This document shows, in pieces, positions 1 through 9,432 of a stretch of DNA of 63,863 bases (positions within the stretch are counted from its first letter, which is position 1; each line of letters begins with the position of its first letter). The DNA is from MM2 sp035460165. GTDB taxonomy: Bacteria > Pseudomonadota > Gammaproteobacteria > Burkholderiales > Methylophilaceae. Location: assembly GCA_035460165.1 (NCBI GenBank), contig DATHWW010000026.1, forward strand, positions 1 to 63,863, in the 5' to 3' direction. Made by a program: the position numbers and the translations under genes. Under the pieces are notes generated by a model. That model was not told where the DNA came from and ran no database searches. It saw only the letters and a program-made list of their open reading frames with translations.

Positions 1-174
1 GTTCTCGGAAGCCAGGCTGCCCATGGTGCCGAGCAGCGCGCCCTTGTTCACCTGGTTGGCGATCTTCTTGCAGGCGGTGACGACGTCGTTCAGCAGCAGC
101 GTGAATTCGCCCGTGGCGCCAGAAAACCGTCGCTGCTCTTCGATGATGAATTGGGTAAGGGTGATCTCGCTCAT
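1..174 (-). CDS. fbp: Fructose-1,6-bisphosphatase class I, N-terminal part (cut by window edge)
   Basis: The 58 visible codons encode the start of a class I fructose-1,6-bisphosphatase. The N-terminal stretch TLTQFIIEEQRRF, followed by GATGEFTLLLNDVV and ANQVNKGALLG, is the usual opening of the betaproteobacterial enzyme. The enzyme removes the 1-phosphate from fructose-1,6-bisphosphate in the Calvin cycle and gluconeogenesis. The ATG at 172-174 follows an AAGGAGA ribosome site at 181-187. It lies 21 bases after the tpiA stop on the same strand, so the two probably form an operon. The C-terminal catalytic part lies outside the window. Confidence 0.9.
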   Translation of the reverse strand, partial: MSEITLTQFIIEEQRRFSGATGEFTLLLNDVVTACKKIANQVNKGALLGTMGSLASEN

Positions 175-195
175 GATGATTCTCCTTGTGGGTGC

Positions 196-1014
196 TCAAG
201 CGCTGACCGCGACACGCGCGTCGTGGCCTTCGAAACGATGAATTTGCGACCGTACGCACTGATCGTTGGCCGCCCAGCAGATCGGCACGAACTCTTCCGC
301 GCTCAATGAAGCGCGGCCTATCAGCCCGCCGTCGATGTCCGGCATGGCGAACAGCTGCGCGGCGTTGGCGGTGGTGACGCTGCCGCCGTAGAGAATGCGG
401 ACTTCCTGGGCGATTTTTGCGTCGCAGCGGGCGATGCGGTTGCGGATGAAGGCGTGTACTTCCTGCGCCTGCTCGGGCGTTGCCGCCTTGTCGCTGCCGA
501 TAGCCCACAACGGTTCGTAGGCGAGCACGGCATTGGTCAGGGCCTGCGGGCCGAAACGACGCAGGATGGAGTCCAGCTGGCGTCCGATGATGTATTCCGT
601 CCAGTCCGATTCGCGTTCTTCCGCCGATTCGCCCATGCAGAAAATAGGCACGAGTCCGGCTTCCCGTGCGGCGTTGAAGCGCGCCGCCGCCGTGTCGTCG
701 GTTTCATGGAACAGGTTGCGGCGTTCCGAATGGCCGATGATGACGTGCGTGCAGCCGAAATCCGCCAGCATTGCCGGCGATACCGCGCCGGTGCTGGCGC
801 CATTGCGTGTCGAGCACAAATTCTGCGCACCCCAGTAGACATTGCTGCCGGCGAGCAGGATCTGCGCCTGCGCAATGTAAGGATAGGGTGCGCACACCAC
901 AAAATCGGCGTGATAACACGTGTACACCCCAGCCACGACTTTCTCCAGCAACGTCCGGTTGGCGGCGATGCTGCCGTGCATTTTCCAGTTTCCAACGACA
1001 AGTTTTCGACGCAT
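196..1014 (-). CDS. tpiA: Triosephosphate isomerase
   Basis: A 272-residue protein that interconverts dihydroxyacetone phosphate and glyceraldehyde 3-phosphate in glycolysis and the Calvin cycle. Family hallmarks are visible in order: the substrate-binding NWKMHG near residue 10, the electrophilic histidine in VIIGHSERR near residue 95, the catalytic glutamate in AYEPLWAIG near residue 167, and the phosphate-binding LYGGSV near residue 210. It is slightly longer than the usual 250 residues because of a C-terminal tail. It precedes fbp on the same strand. Identification is secure. Confidence 0.96.
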   Translation of the reverse strand: MRRKLVVGNWKMHGSIAANRTLLEKVVAGVYTCYHADFVVCAPYPYIAQAQILLAGSNVYWGAQNLCSTRNGASTGAVSPAMLADFGCTHVIIGHSERRNLFHETDDTAAARFNAAREAGLVPIFCMGESAEERESDWTEYIIGRQLDSILRRFGPQALTNAVLAYEPLWAIGSDKAATPEQAQEVHAFIRNRIARCDAKIAQEVRILYGGSVTTANAAQLFAMPDIDGGLIGRASLSAEEFVPICWAANDQCVRSQIHRFEGHDARVAVSA

Positions 1015-1069
1015 GACTTCTCCCGATGGCTAACGCTTCGATCTTTAAAAAGCTGCGGCTCGCCCCTTG

Positions 1070-1095
1070 TAGCGCAGGCGGGGACGCCTGCGCTA
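1070..1095. repeat. Perfect 11-bp inverted repeat (hairpin)
   Basis: Arms TAGCGCAGGCG and CGCCTGCGCTA flank a 4-base loop (GGGA) in the gap between the aldehyde dehydrogenase stop and the tpiA start. No run of T follows on either strand, so it is not a standard intrinsic terminator. It could be a REP-like dispersed palindrome or an mRNA-stabilising hairpin. Confidence 0.6.
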
Positions 1096-1138
1096 GGGAA
1101 GGTGCTTTGCCGCTAATGCTGCAGCGTGTTTCGGCGGC

Positions 1139-2659
1139 TTAAAAGAAGCCCAGGGCGTCCGCGCTGTAGCTCACCAGCATGCACTTGGTTTGCTGGTAGT
1201 GATCGAGCATCTGCTTGTGGTTTTCGCGACCGATGCCGGACTTCTTGTAGCCGCCGAACGCCGCATGCGCGGGGTATTGGTGGTAGCAATTGGTCCACAC
1301 CCGGCCGGCCTGAATGCCACGGCCCATGCGGTAAGCGGTGTTGATGTCACGCGTCCACACGCCGGCGCCGAGGCCGAATTCCGTATCGTTAGCGATGGCC
1401 AGCGCTTCTTCCATGGTCTTGAAGGTGGTCACCGACAGTACCGGGCCGAAGATTTCTTCCTGGAAGATGCGCATGTCGTTGGTGCCCTTGAACACCGTCG
1501 GCTTGACGTAATAGCCTTCGCTCAGGTCGCCGCCCGGGTTGGCGCGCTCGCCGCCGGTCAGCAATTGCGCGCCTTCGTCGCGGCCGACCTGGATGTACCA
1601 CAGGATTTTTTCCACCTGGTCGCTGGAGGCCTGTGCGCCGACCTGGGTTTCCGTGTCTAGCGGGTTGCCCTGCCTGATTTCCTTCATGCGCTTCAGCACG
1701 CGCTCCATGAATTTGTCGTAGATGGATTCGTGGATCAGTGCGCGCGACGGGCAGGTGCAGACTTCGCCCTGGTTGAAGGCAAACAGGATGAATCCTTCCA
1801 CCGCCTTGTCGAAGAATGCATCGTCCTTATCGGCAATGTCGGCGAAGAAGATGTTGGGCGACTTGCCGCCCAGTTCCAGCGTTACCGGGATGATGTTTTC
1901 GGACGCATACTGCATGATCAGCTTGCCGGTGACCGTGCCGCCGGTGAAGGCCAGCTTGGCAATACGGGTGCTGAGCGCCAGCGACTTGCCGACTTCATGT
2001 CCCATGCCGTTGACCACATTGAGCACGCCGGGCGGCAGCAGGTCCTGGATCAATTCGACCAGAATCAGGATGGACACCGGCGTTTGCTGTGCGGGCTTGA
2101 GCACTATGCAGTTGCCGGCGGCGAGCGCCGGAGCCAGCTTCCAGGCCGCCATCAGCAGCGGGAAGTTCCACGGAATGATTTGCGCGACGACGCCCAGCGG
2201 CTCATGGAAATGGTAAGCCACGGTGTCGTCGTTGATTTCGCTGATGCCGCCTTCCTGCGAGCGCAGGCAGCCGGCGAAATAACGGAAGTGGTCGGCTGCC
2301 AGCGGCACGTCCGCATTCAGCGTTTCGCGGATGGGTTTGCCGTTGTCCCAGGTTTCTGCGACAGCCAGCGTTTCCAGGTTTTCCTCGATGCGGTCGGCGA
2401 TCTTGAGCAGCAGGCGAGCACGTTGCTGCACGGAAGTCTTGCCCCAGGCTTCGCGAGCGGCATGTGCGGCATCCAGCGCCAGCTCGCTGTCCGCTTCAAA
2501 AGAGCGCGACACTTGCGTGAACACCTTGCCGGTGACCGGCGTGATCACATCGAAATATTCACCGCCGACCGGAGGCACCCATTGGCCGCCAATGAAGTTG
2601 TCGTAACGGGGCTTGAAATTGACCTTGGCGCCAGGCTGGCCGGGTTGTGCGTAAATCAT
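1139..2659 (-). CDS. exaC: NAD-dependent aldehyde dehydrogenase (ExaC/AldB type)
   Basis: A 506-residue aldehyde dehydrogenase that oxidises an aldehyde, probably acetaldehyde or another short-chain aldehyde, with NAD(P). Visible motifs are the cofactor-binding PWNFPLLM near residue 160, FTGGTVTGK near 240, the glutamate motif ELGGKSPN near 262, and the catalytic cysteine in NQGEVCTCPSR near 305, where the first cysteine aligns with ALDH Cys302. The C-terminal GGYKKSGIGRE is also typical. Length matches the ExaC/AcoD subgroup. Substrate is inferred from subgroup only. Confidence 0.88.
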   Translation of the reverse strand: MIYAQPGQPGAKVNFKPRYDNFIGGQWVPPVGGEYFDVITPVTGKVFTQVSRSFEADSELALDAAHAAREAWGKTSVQQRARLLLKIADRIEENLETLAVAETWDNGKPIRETLNADVPLAADHFRYFAGCLRSQEGGISEINDDTVAYHFHEPLGVVAQIIPWNFPLLMAAWKLAPALAAGNCIVLKPAQQTPVSILILVELIQDLLPPGVLNVVNGMGHEVGKSLALSTRIAKLAFTGGTVTGKLIMQYASENIIPVTLELGGKSPNIFFADIADKDDAFFDKAVEGFILFAFNQGEVCTCPSRALIHESIYDKFMERVLKRMKEIRQGNPLDTETQVGAQASSDQVEKILWYIQVGRDEGAQLLTGGERANPGGDLSEGYYVKPTVFKGTNDMRIFQEEIFGPVLSVTTFKTMEEALAIANDTEFGLGAGVWTRDINTAYRMGRGIQAGRVWTNCYHQYPAHAAFGGYKKSGIGRENHKQMLDHYQQTKCMLVSYSADALGFF

Positions 2660-2925
2660 GGTATGGCTCTCCTCAGTATCTGAATGAATTTCGTCCCGGT
2701 CGAATGATTTCGAGCTCGGCAGTACAGCTATGGCAAGCTGCGTGCCAGCGACGAAAAACGGTAGGCTTCGACAGGGGCGAATGGCCGCCGCAGGCCGATA
2801 GAATCAAGGAATAGGCGAAAACGAATCTCGCAGGAGAGGACGGGGTGCGGAGAGGCGGTGGCTTATCGCGAGTGTGTCAAAAGGGTACAGGTGTTCATGG
2901 CCGTGAGACGATTGAGACGGTTGTT

Positions 2926-3195
2926 TCAGCGGATCAGGAGCCACCAGAGAAAACAGCTGTTTATCACTACCGTTAGCCAGAAAACGATTTGAAAACGGAG
3001 CTTGCGCGATTTGTGCCGGATCATCTGCTGCGCCGCCAACGCGCCCGGCCACCCGCCGACTACCGCTAACAGGTGCAGCAGATATTCGGGGATGCGCCAG
3101 TGGCCTCGGCGCGCAGCGGATTTATCCAACGCATACAAGGTGGCAGTGATGAGGCTTAGGGCAGTGTAGAGGCTGAGTATCTGTATATGGGACAT
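2926..3195 (-). CDS. DUF1294 family membrane protein
   Basis: An 89-residue protein with an N-terminal hydrophobic segment (about residues 5-22), the family signature DKSAARRGHWRIPE, then LLAVVGGWPGALAAQ and a C-terminal membrane helix rich in W and L. These match the short form of DUF1294 proteins, which are inner-membrane proteins of unknown function, sometimes fused to cold-shock domains. The preceding 266 bases toward the aldehyde dehydrogenase gene hold no gene I can support. Confidence 0.82.
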   Translation of the reverse strand: MSHIQILSLYTALSLITATLYALDKSAARRGHWRIPEYLLHLLAVVGGWPGALAAQQMIRHKSRKLRFQIVFWLTVVINSCFLWWLLIR

Positions 3196-3238
3196 AAGAG
3201 GTGGTGTTCAGTATCTTGCTTCGTGATTGCGCTAACGC

Positions 3239-4441
3239 TTGACGTGGCTTCTTGGGCTATCGCATATTGCCATTATGTCGCATCCAAATGGTACCGACTC
3301 GTTCTCCAATGGTGATGAGCAAATCGATCGGCTCGTCAGCGCGGACAAGCTGAAGCTGCTCTATCGCCAATCCTTCCCGGCCCTGTTCGTGAGCGCCCTG
3401 GTGGTGTCCCTGCTTTGCCTGATGTTATGGGAAGAAGTGCCGGCCGCTACCTTGGTGGCATGGTGGATTGCCGTCATCGGATGCGCCTTGATCAGGCTCG
3501 GCCTGTTTCTGGCCTACTTCAAATCCGAGCCCGGCGATGAGCATCTACTTGCATGGGAACGGCCTTATGCCGTGACGCTGATTGTTTCGTCGCTGGCATG
3601 GGGCCTGGGCGCCGTGATCGTCATGCCGATGGCATCGCTGCTGTACCAGGTGGTCATCATGTACATCATGATCGGCCTCGCCGGTGGTGCGGTCTCGACC
3701 TACTCTGCCTACCGCTATATGGCGATAGGATCCATGCTCTCGGTGCTGCTGCCGCCGGCGCTGTGGATGCTGGCCCAGGGCGGCACGATACCTATCAGTG
3801 TGGCGATCGCCGCCATTGTCTTCATTCTTGCATCGTTGCGGGCCACGGGTGTTTTGGCCAAGGCCTTGCATAGCAGTTTCCAACTGACGCATGAACTCGA
3901 ATCCGCGCATGCCGCTTCCAAGCAGCAGGCCCGCACGGATTCCTTGACAGGCCTGAATAACCGGCGTGCCTTGTTCGAACAAGGCACGCAATTGCTCAGT
4001 TATTGCGAACGGAACAAGGCGCCGTTTAGTGTCATCCTGCTGGACGTGGATCATTTCAAGGTTATCAACGATACCTATGGGCACGCGATCGGCGATGTCG
4101 CGCTGCAGCACCTGGCACAGCTGCTGCAGACGTCGTTGAGACGGTCGGATTTGTGCGGCCGGATAGGCGGTGAGGAGTTCGCCATCCTGTTGCCGGACAC
4201 TTCGCTGCAATCGGCCTGCGTGCTTGCGGAAAAGCTGCGTCAGGCCGTGATGGACCGGCCGCTGCTTCATAAGGACGTCATGCATCGATTAACGGTCAGC
4301 CTGGGTGTGTCATGCAACGCCAGCGAACTGGAAAGTTTGATGCATCAGGCCGACATTGCTCTCTATCGCGCCAAGGCAGAGGGCCGTAATCGTGTGGTCT
4401 GCGAGGAAAGTCAGGCGTCGATGCGCTCCAGTTCTTCCTGA
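3239..4441 (+). CDS. Membrane-bound diguanylate cyclase (GGDEF domain)
   Basis: Makes cyclic di-GMP from two GTP. The N-terminal half (to about residue 215) holds five or six hydrophobic membrane segments. The C-terminal GGDEF domain shows LTGLNNRRALF, the DVDHFKVIND metal-binding loop and an active GGEEF signature. The inhibitory RxxD site is present as RRSD, five residues before GGEEF. Translation may begin at 3239 or at the internal ATG at 3275; neither has a clear ribosome site. The 3' end overlaps the convergent ABC-F gene by 31 bases. The ligand of the membrane region is unknown. Confidence 0.9.
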   Translation: MTWLLGLSHIAIMSHPNGTDSFSNGDEQIDRLVSADKLKLLYRQSFPALFVSALVVSLLCLMLWEEVPAATLVAWWIAVIGCALIRLGLFLAYFKSEPGDEHLLAWERPYAVTLIVSSLAWGLGAVIVMPMASLLYQVVIMYIMIGLAGGAVSTYSAYRYMAIGSMLSVLLPPALWMLAQGGTIPISVAIAAIVFILASLRATGVLAKALHSSFQLTHELESAHAASKQQARTDSLTGLNNRRALFEQGTQLLSYCERNKAPFSVILLDVDHFKVINDTYGHAIGDVALQHLAQLLQTSLRRSDLCGRIGGEEFAILLPDTSLQSACVLAEKLRQAVMDRPLLHKDVMHRLTVSLGVSCNASELESLMHQADIALYRAKAEGRNRVVCEESQASMRSSSS

Positions 4442-6306
4442 ATCTCCAGCCAGCGCATCTCCGCATTCTCGATATCGGAGGCGAGTTGAGCCTGCCGCTT
4501 GAGTAGGCTTTCCAGCAAAGTGCGGTCGGGGTTGGTATAGAGCGTCGGATCGCCCAGGCGCTCGTCGAGCTGATCCTTTTCCTGCTGCCAGCCAGGCATC
4601 AGTTTTTCCAGCTTTTCGGCTTCCTTGACCAGCGGCCTACGCTGCGCGAGCAATTGCTGGCGCGTTTTTTCGGCGATTTCGCGGGCTTCCTTGCGCGCGA
4701 TCTTGCTTTCGTCCGGCGCTGTGGCGGTCGCGGCGTTGCGCTGTTCGGCCAGCCAGTTGGCGTAGTCGTCGAGATCGCCTTCGAAGGGCGTCATCCTGCC
4801 GGCATCGACTAGGTAAAGGCTGTCGGCGGTGGTGCGCAGCAGGTGGCGGTCATGCGAGACCAGCACTACGGCCGCGTCGGTTTCTTGCAGCGCGAGCGTG
4901 AGCGCTTCGCGCATTTCCAGGTCGAGGTGGTTGGTGGGTTCGTCGAGCAATAAGAGATTCGGGCGTTGCCAGATCAGCAGCGCGAGCGCGAGGCGCGATT
5001 TTTCGCCGCCCGAGAACGGGCCGCAGGGTGTAGTGGCCATATCGCCGCGGAAATCGAAGCTGCCGAGGAAATTGCGGTGATCCTGTTCGCGTGTGGTTTT
5101 GTCGAGACGCAACAGGTGTTGCAGTGGCGATTCTTCCGGGCGCAACGCTTCCACCTGGTGCTGGGCGAAGTAGCCGATTTGCAGGCCTTTGCCTTCTCGC
5201 CTTATACCTGACAGTGGCGGCAGTACGCTGGCCAGCATCTTGACCAGCGTGGATTTGCCGGCGCCGTTGCGGCCGAGCAGCGCGATGCGTTCACCGGGGC
5301 GGATGAACAGGTTGGCATTGGCGATCACTGCCTTGTCGCCGTAGCCGGCGACGGCGTCGCGCAGTTCCAGCAAGGTGTCCGGCATCGCGACCGGTTCGCG
5401 GAAGCCGAAGGTGAACGGCGTATCGACGTGCGCGGCGGCGACTTCTTCCATGCGCGCCAGCGCCTTGATGCGGCTTTGCGCCTGGCGGGCCTTGGTGGCC
5501 TTGGCGCGGAAGCGCTCGATATAGCTGTGCAGGTGAGCGACCTCGCGCTGCTGCTTCTCATGCATCGCCTGTTGCAGTGCGAGCTGTTCGGCCCGCGCGC
5601 GCTCGAAGGCGCTGTAGTTGCCGGAATAGAGCTTGAGGCGGCCCTGGTCGAAATGCAGGATGTGGCCCATCACCGCATCGAGAAAATCGCGGTCGTGCGA
5701 GATCAGCAGCAGGGTGCCGGGGTAGCGCTTGAGCCAGCCCTCCAGCCAGAGTACGGCGTCGAGGTCGAGGTGGTTGGTGGGTTCGTCCAGCAATAGCAAG
5801 TCGGAGCGGCACATCAGCGCACGGCCCAGATTCAAACGCACCCGCCAACCGCCGGAAAACTCGGCGACGGGTCGTTCGAAATCGCTGTTGGAAAACCCAA
5901 GCCCGTTCATCAGTTCGGCGGCGCGCGCTTTGGCAGAGTAGCCCTCGATTTCCGCATAACGGGCATGCAGCGCGCCGATTTTCTCGCCGTCGTGCGCGGC
6001 TTCGGCCGCGGCGATGGCGCGCTCGACTTCGCGCAACTCCTCGTCGCCGTCCAGCACGAATTCCAGCGCGGGCTGGGGCAGGGCGGGCGTTTCCTGGCCG
6101 ACGTGGGCCACCGTCCAGGCGGCGGGAATTTCAAGGTCGCCCGACTCCTGATGCAGTTCGCCGCGCAGCAGCGCGAAGAAGGAGGATTTGCCGCAGCCGT
6201 TGGCACCGACGAGGCCGATTTTCCAGCCCGGATGCAGTTGCAGGCTGGCGTCGGTGATGAGCGGCTCGCTGCCGCGACCGTAAGAGAGATTGCGTAAGAG
6301 GATCAT
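4411..6306 (-). CDS. yheS: ABC-F family ATPase, YheS-like
   Basis: A 631-residue soluble protein with two tandem ABC ATPase domains and no membrane segments. This is the arrangement of ABC-F proteins, which act on ribosomes. Walker A motifs are GANGCGKSS near residue 37 and GRNGAGKST near 350. Signature motifs SGGW and SGGEKSRL, and two copies of LLLDEPTNHLDL, are present. A charged linker lies between the domains, and a coiled coil (about residues 530-631) ends the protein. The overall pattern fits YheS (EttA/Uup relatives). The exact role in translation is not known from sequence. Confidence 0.9.
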   Translation of the reverse strand: MILLRNLSYGRGSEPLITDASLQLHPGWKIGLVGANGCGKSSFFALLRGELHQESGDLEIPAAWTVAHVGQETPALPQPALEFVLDGDEELREVERAIAAAEAAHDGEKIGALHARYAEIEGYSAKARAAELMNGLGFSNSDFERPVAEFSGGWRVRLNLGRALMCRSDLLLLDEPTNHLDLDAVLWLEGWLKRYPGTLLLISHDRDFLDAVMGHILHFDQGRLKLYSGNYSAFERARAEQLALQQAMHEKQQREVAHLHSYIERFRAKATKARQAQSRIKALARMEEVAAAHVDTPFTFGFREPVAMPDTLLELRDAVAGYGDKAVIANANLFIRPGERIALLGRNGAGKSTLVKMLASVLPPLSGIRREGKGLQIGYFAQHQVEALRPEESPLQHLLRLDKTTREQDHRNFLGSFDFRGDMATTPCGPFSGGEKSRLALALLIWQRPNLLLLDEPTNHLDLEMREALTLALQETDAAVVLVSHDRHLLRTTADSLYLVDAGRMTPFEGDLDDYANWLAEQRNAATATAPDESKIARKEAREIAEKTRQQLLAQRRPLVKEAEKLEKLMPGWQQEKDQLDERLGDPTLYTNPDRTLLESLLKRQAQLASDIENAEMRWLEIQEELERIDA

Positions 6307-6354
6307 GGAGCGCGATTCTACCGGGTGTGGCGCAGGCCACCAAACGGGAACGCG

Positions 6355-7260
6355 CTATTTGGCTTTCTGTGCGATATGCATGGGTTCGACCTGGCCGTTT
6401 CTGTCCTGGCCGGGATACATCACCATATGCGGGTAGGGAAATTCGATATGGTGCTCTTCGAATGCCGTTTTCATCAGGCGCAGGAATTCGCGCTTGACGT
6501 CCCATTGCGCCAGCGGCTTTACCTTGATGCGTCCGCGGACGATGGAGGCGGTGTCTTCCAGTTTTTCGACGCCGGCCATTTCGAGGTCTTCGATGATTTT
6601 GTCCTCGAATGCAGGGTTCTCACGCAGCTTTTTGGCGATGTCGTGCATCAGTTCCATGACCTCATCCACGTTTTGCCGATTGGCCACACGCACGTCGATG
6701 ACGGCAAAAGCGTAATCCCGACTCATATTGGTCACGGTAGTAATGATGCCGTTCGGAATATAGTGCACGTTGCCGTCATAGTCGCGCAGCTTTACATGGC
6801 GCAGCGTGATTTCCTCGACCAGCCCGCCGATGTTGGCGACATTGACCACGTCGCCCTGCCGGATCTGGTCTTCCAGCAGCAAAAAGAAGCCATTGAAGTA
6901 ATCCTTGATCAGGCTTTGCGCGCCGAAGCCGATGGCGATACCGGCCACCCCGGCCGTGGCGAGAATCGGCGCGATCGAAATGCCCATTTCGCTTAGCATC
7001 AACATGCCGGCAACGATGGTGATCACCACCGAGAATATGTAGCGGAACACATTGCCGATGGTTTCGATGCGGTTCAGCTCGAGGCTGCTGTTATCGACGC
7101 GGCTCAGCATATAGGTCTTGAAGACCCGGATGAGCTTGTTGCCAAGATGCAGCGCTATCCAGGCGAGTATCAGGATGACGACAATATGCAGGGTGGTTTG
7201 TGAGATCAGGAGGAAATACTTCATCTCTGCTTCGTTCAATCCGGGAAAAAGACTGGACAT
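6355..7260 (-). CDS. Small-conductance mechanosensitive channel, MscS family
   Basis: A 301-residue inner-membrane channel predicted to open under membrane tension and release solutes. It has an N-terminal membrane segment (about residues 15-40), two further segments around 70-120, and the pore-lining Ala/Gly-rich helix GVAGIAIGFGAQSL near residue 125. The soluble beta domain follows (EDQIRQGDVV, then VEEITLRHVKLRDYDG). Length is close to the E. coli MscS of 286 residues. An AAGGAG site precedes the ATG at 7260. Confidence 0.93.
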   Translation of the reverse strand: MSSLFPGLNEAEMKYFLLISQTTLHIVVILILAWIALHLGNKLIRVFKTYMLSRVDNSSLELNRIETIGNVFRYIFSVVITIVAGMLMLSEMGISIAPILATAGVAGIAIGFGAQSLIKDYFNGFFLLLEDQIRQGDVVNVANIGGLVEEITLRHVKLRDYDGNVHYIPNGIITTVTNMSRDYAFAVIDVRVANRQNVDEVMELMHDIAKKLRENPAFEDKIIEDLEMAGVEKLEDTASIVRGRIKVKPLAQWDVKREFLRLMKTAFEEHHIEFPYPHMVMYPGQDRNGQVEPMHIAQKAK

Positions 7261-7366
7261 GCGGGACTCCTTTTTCTGGACGAATGATTCGGGAAGAGTT
7301 TAGTCGGGTCGTACGCTCACAGGATTGACCGGCCTTTTCCGACGACAGTTCCCGTCGAATGCCGTG

Positions 7367-8341
7367 CTAGCGTGTATCGGTTTCTTGCCGCATGCCCCAT
7401 TCGCTAAGGAAAGGGGTATAGAAATCGGGGTTTTCCGGGATAGCTCCGTGCTGACCGCACAAAGCGGCAGCAAACGTATTGGCGCGGGTCAGCGTCTGCT
7501 GCACCGGCCAGCCGCTCAACGCGCCGGTGATGAATACCGCGGAAAAAGCATCGCCAGCCCCGACCGTGTCGGCAACGGCTTGCCCCGCGATACCGGGGAT
7601 ATCGATTTCAGTGCCGTCCTTGTTCAGCAGCCACGCTCCCATTTCGCCATAGGTCACAAGCAGGCATTCGAGATCGTATTGCCGGATGATCATCTCGGCT
7701 GCCGCTCTCTCGTCGGCGGCTTGCAGGCGCAGCATGCCGGCCAGCGTAATCAGCTCTTCCTCATTCACCTTGAGTATGTCGGCGTGAGCAAGCGAACGTT
7801 TCAGGGTCGGGAGGTCATACCATGGCTTGCGCAGGTTGAGATCCAGCATGCGCGGGGCGGCGTTGCTGCGTAGCAGCGTGCTGAGCGCACGGCGCGATGT
7901 CTTGTTGCGTTGCGACAGCGTGCCGAAATACACCAGGTCGGCCTGGGCGGTAAGCGTGACCATGCGGGTGATGGCGGGGTGGATAAAGTCGTAGGCTTGA
8001 TCCGGAAGTATCTCGAAACGATGGCCGTCCTTGCCGACATGCACCCGCACCTGGCCTGTGGGGTGCGAGGGGTCGCACTGGACGCCCAAGGTTTCCATGC
8101 CGAAATGTGCCATCGCATTGAGCAGGATATTGCGAAACTCGTCGTTGCCGGTACGACTGATCAGGATGGGGTTGAGACCGAAGGCCCGCAAGTGGCGTGC
8201 GACATTGAAGGGCGCGCCTCCCAATATCAGGCGATCAGGAAAGGCGTCGATCAGAACTTCGCCGAATAGAATCACGCTTCTTGTCGGCTTGCTCGGGGCG
8301 ATAGTGAGTTCCGGAAAATTGATTTCAGGTTTCTTGAACAT
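7367..8341 (-). CDS. PfkB/ribokinase-family sugar kinase (fructokinase-like)
   Basis: A 324-residue carbohydrate kinase. The N-terminal region shows GEVLIDAFP and GGAPFNVARHLRAFG, typical of fructokinase-like PfkB proteins. The C-terminal signature DTVGAGDAFSAVF near residue 260 contains the anion hole and catalytic aspartate. KVNEEEL and LVTYGEMGAW are further family landmarks. It phosphorylates a sugar with ATP; the sugar cannot be fixed from sequence, although fructose is likely. The gene stands alone between mscS and the divergent ybiB. Confidence 0.85.
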   Translation of the reverse strand: MFKKPEINFPELTIAPSKPTRSVILFGEVLIDAFPDRLILGGAPFNVARHLRAFGLNPILISRTGNDEFRNILLNAMAHFGMETLGVQCDPSHPTGQVRVHVGKDGHRFEILPDQAYDFIHPAITRMVTLTAQADLVYFGTLSQRNKTSRRALSTLLRSNAAPRMLDLNLRKPWYDLPTLKRSLAHADILKVNEEELITLAGMLRLQAADERAAAEMIIRQYDLECLLVTYGEMGAWLLNKDGTEIDIPGIAGQAVADTVGAGDAFSAVFITGALSGWPVQQTLTRANTFAAALCGQHGAIPENPDFYTPFLSEWGMRQETDTR

Positions 8342-8491
8342 CCGCGTCTAGGGAAAAGTAACATTTGTACAAATGCAAAAACATTCTGACAGATTGAGTC
8401 GCGAATGCAAAGCGCGAAAAGCAGGGCCGGCGAATATCCGGGGGGATTTGTCAGGCATAATTCCATGTATACGTAAACCAGAATCGCAGCA

Positions 8492-9430
8492 ATGAAATTC
8501 AACGACATCATCAAGGAAGTAGGGCGCGGCAAGAACAGCGCCACGGATCTTCCGGAAGAAACGGCATACGCGCTCTACACTGCGATGCTGAACGGCGAAG
8601 TGCCCGAGCTGGAGCTAGGCGGACTCTTGATCGCATTCCGCATCAAGGGCGAATCCGAGGCTGAAATGCTGGGCTTTTATCGCGCGATGGAAGACTGCCT
8701 GCCCGATATGCAAGCCCGGCCGGGAAAGCCTTTGCCGGTAGTTATTCCCAGCTACAACGGTGCGCGACGGCAGGGCAATCTGACGCCGCTGCTGGCCTTG
8801 CTGCTGGCGCGTCAAGGCGTGCCGGTACTGGTGCACGGCGTGACCTCCGACCCCAAGCGCGTTGCCAGTGCTGAAGTATTCGCCGAACTGGGGATCACCC
8901 CCAGCGCCACCATCGCCGAGGCGCAGCAAACGCTGGACGAGGGTGGGGTCGCTTTCCTGCCGGTGGATGTGATGGCGCCCAAGGTGGATTACCTGCTCAA
9001 GCTCCGCTGGCGCCTCGGCGTTCGCAATAGCACCCATACGCTCGCCAAGCTGGCCGATCCTTTCCATGGCCAATCCGTCCGCATCAACAGCGTGACGCAT
9101 CCGGAGTATCTTGGGAAAAGCGGCGCTTTTCTGAAAGCGAGCGGTGCGCGGGCGCTTTTGCTGCGCGGCACCGAAGGCGAGGTATACGCCAACCCCAAGC
9201 GCTGCCCGCGCATCATCTATTTTGATAAAGGCGAGGAGCGCGTGCTGGTCGAAGCTGAGGCGGGGTCAGTCCCGGAGATTCCCGACTTGCCTGGCGCGAT
9301 GGATGCCGCGACCACGGCTGCCTGGATACGTCAGGCTTTGGCAGGCGAGGTGCCTGTTCCGCGGCCGATCCAGTTGCAGGTGGCGTGCTGCCTCTACGCC
9401 AGTGGAGCAACTGATGTTCTGCCGGTATAG
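8492..9430 (+). CDS. ybiB: YbiB (TrpD2-like) DNA-binding protein
   Basis: A 312-residue homologue of anthranilate phosphoribosyltransferase. The helical N-terminal domain (EETAYALYTAMLNGEV, LGGLLIAFRIKGES) is followed by a phosphoribosyltransferase-like fold containing YNGARRQGNLTPL instead of the TrpD glycine-rich catalytic motif. These traits mark the YbiB/TrpD2 branch, known in E. coli to bind nucleic acid without TrpD activity and to be linked to the DNA-damage response. It ends two bases before the convergent cbbR stop, so the two genes abut. Confidence 0.85.
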   Translation: MKFNDIIKEVGRGKNSATDLPEETAYALYTAMLNGEVPELELGGLLIAFRIKGESEAEMLGFYRAMEDCLPDMQARPGKPLPVVIPSYNGARRQGNLTPLLALLLARQGVPVLVHGVTSDPKRVASAEVFAELGITPSATIAEAQQTLDEGGVAFLPVDVMAPKVDYLLKLRWRLGVRNSTHTLAKLADPFHGQSVRINSVTHPEYLGKSGAFLKASGARALLLRGTEGEVYANPKRCPRIIYFDKGEERVLVEAEAGSVPEIPDLPGAMDAATTAAWIRQALAGEVPVPRPIQLQVACCLYASGATDVLPV

Positions 9431-9432
9431 CG

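Noticed and set aside
2804..3052. 82-residue minus-strand ORF overlapping DUF1294
   Set aside because: It overlaps the recognisable DUF1294 gene in another frame and has no motif.
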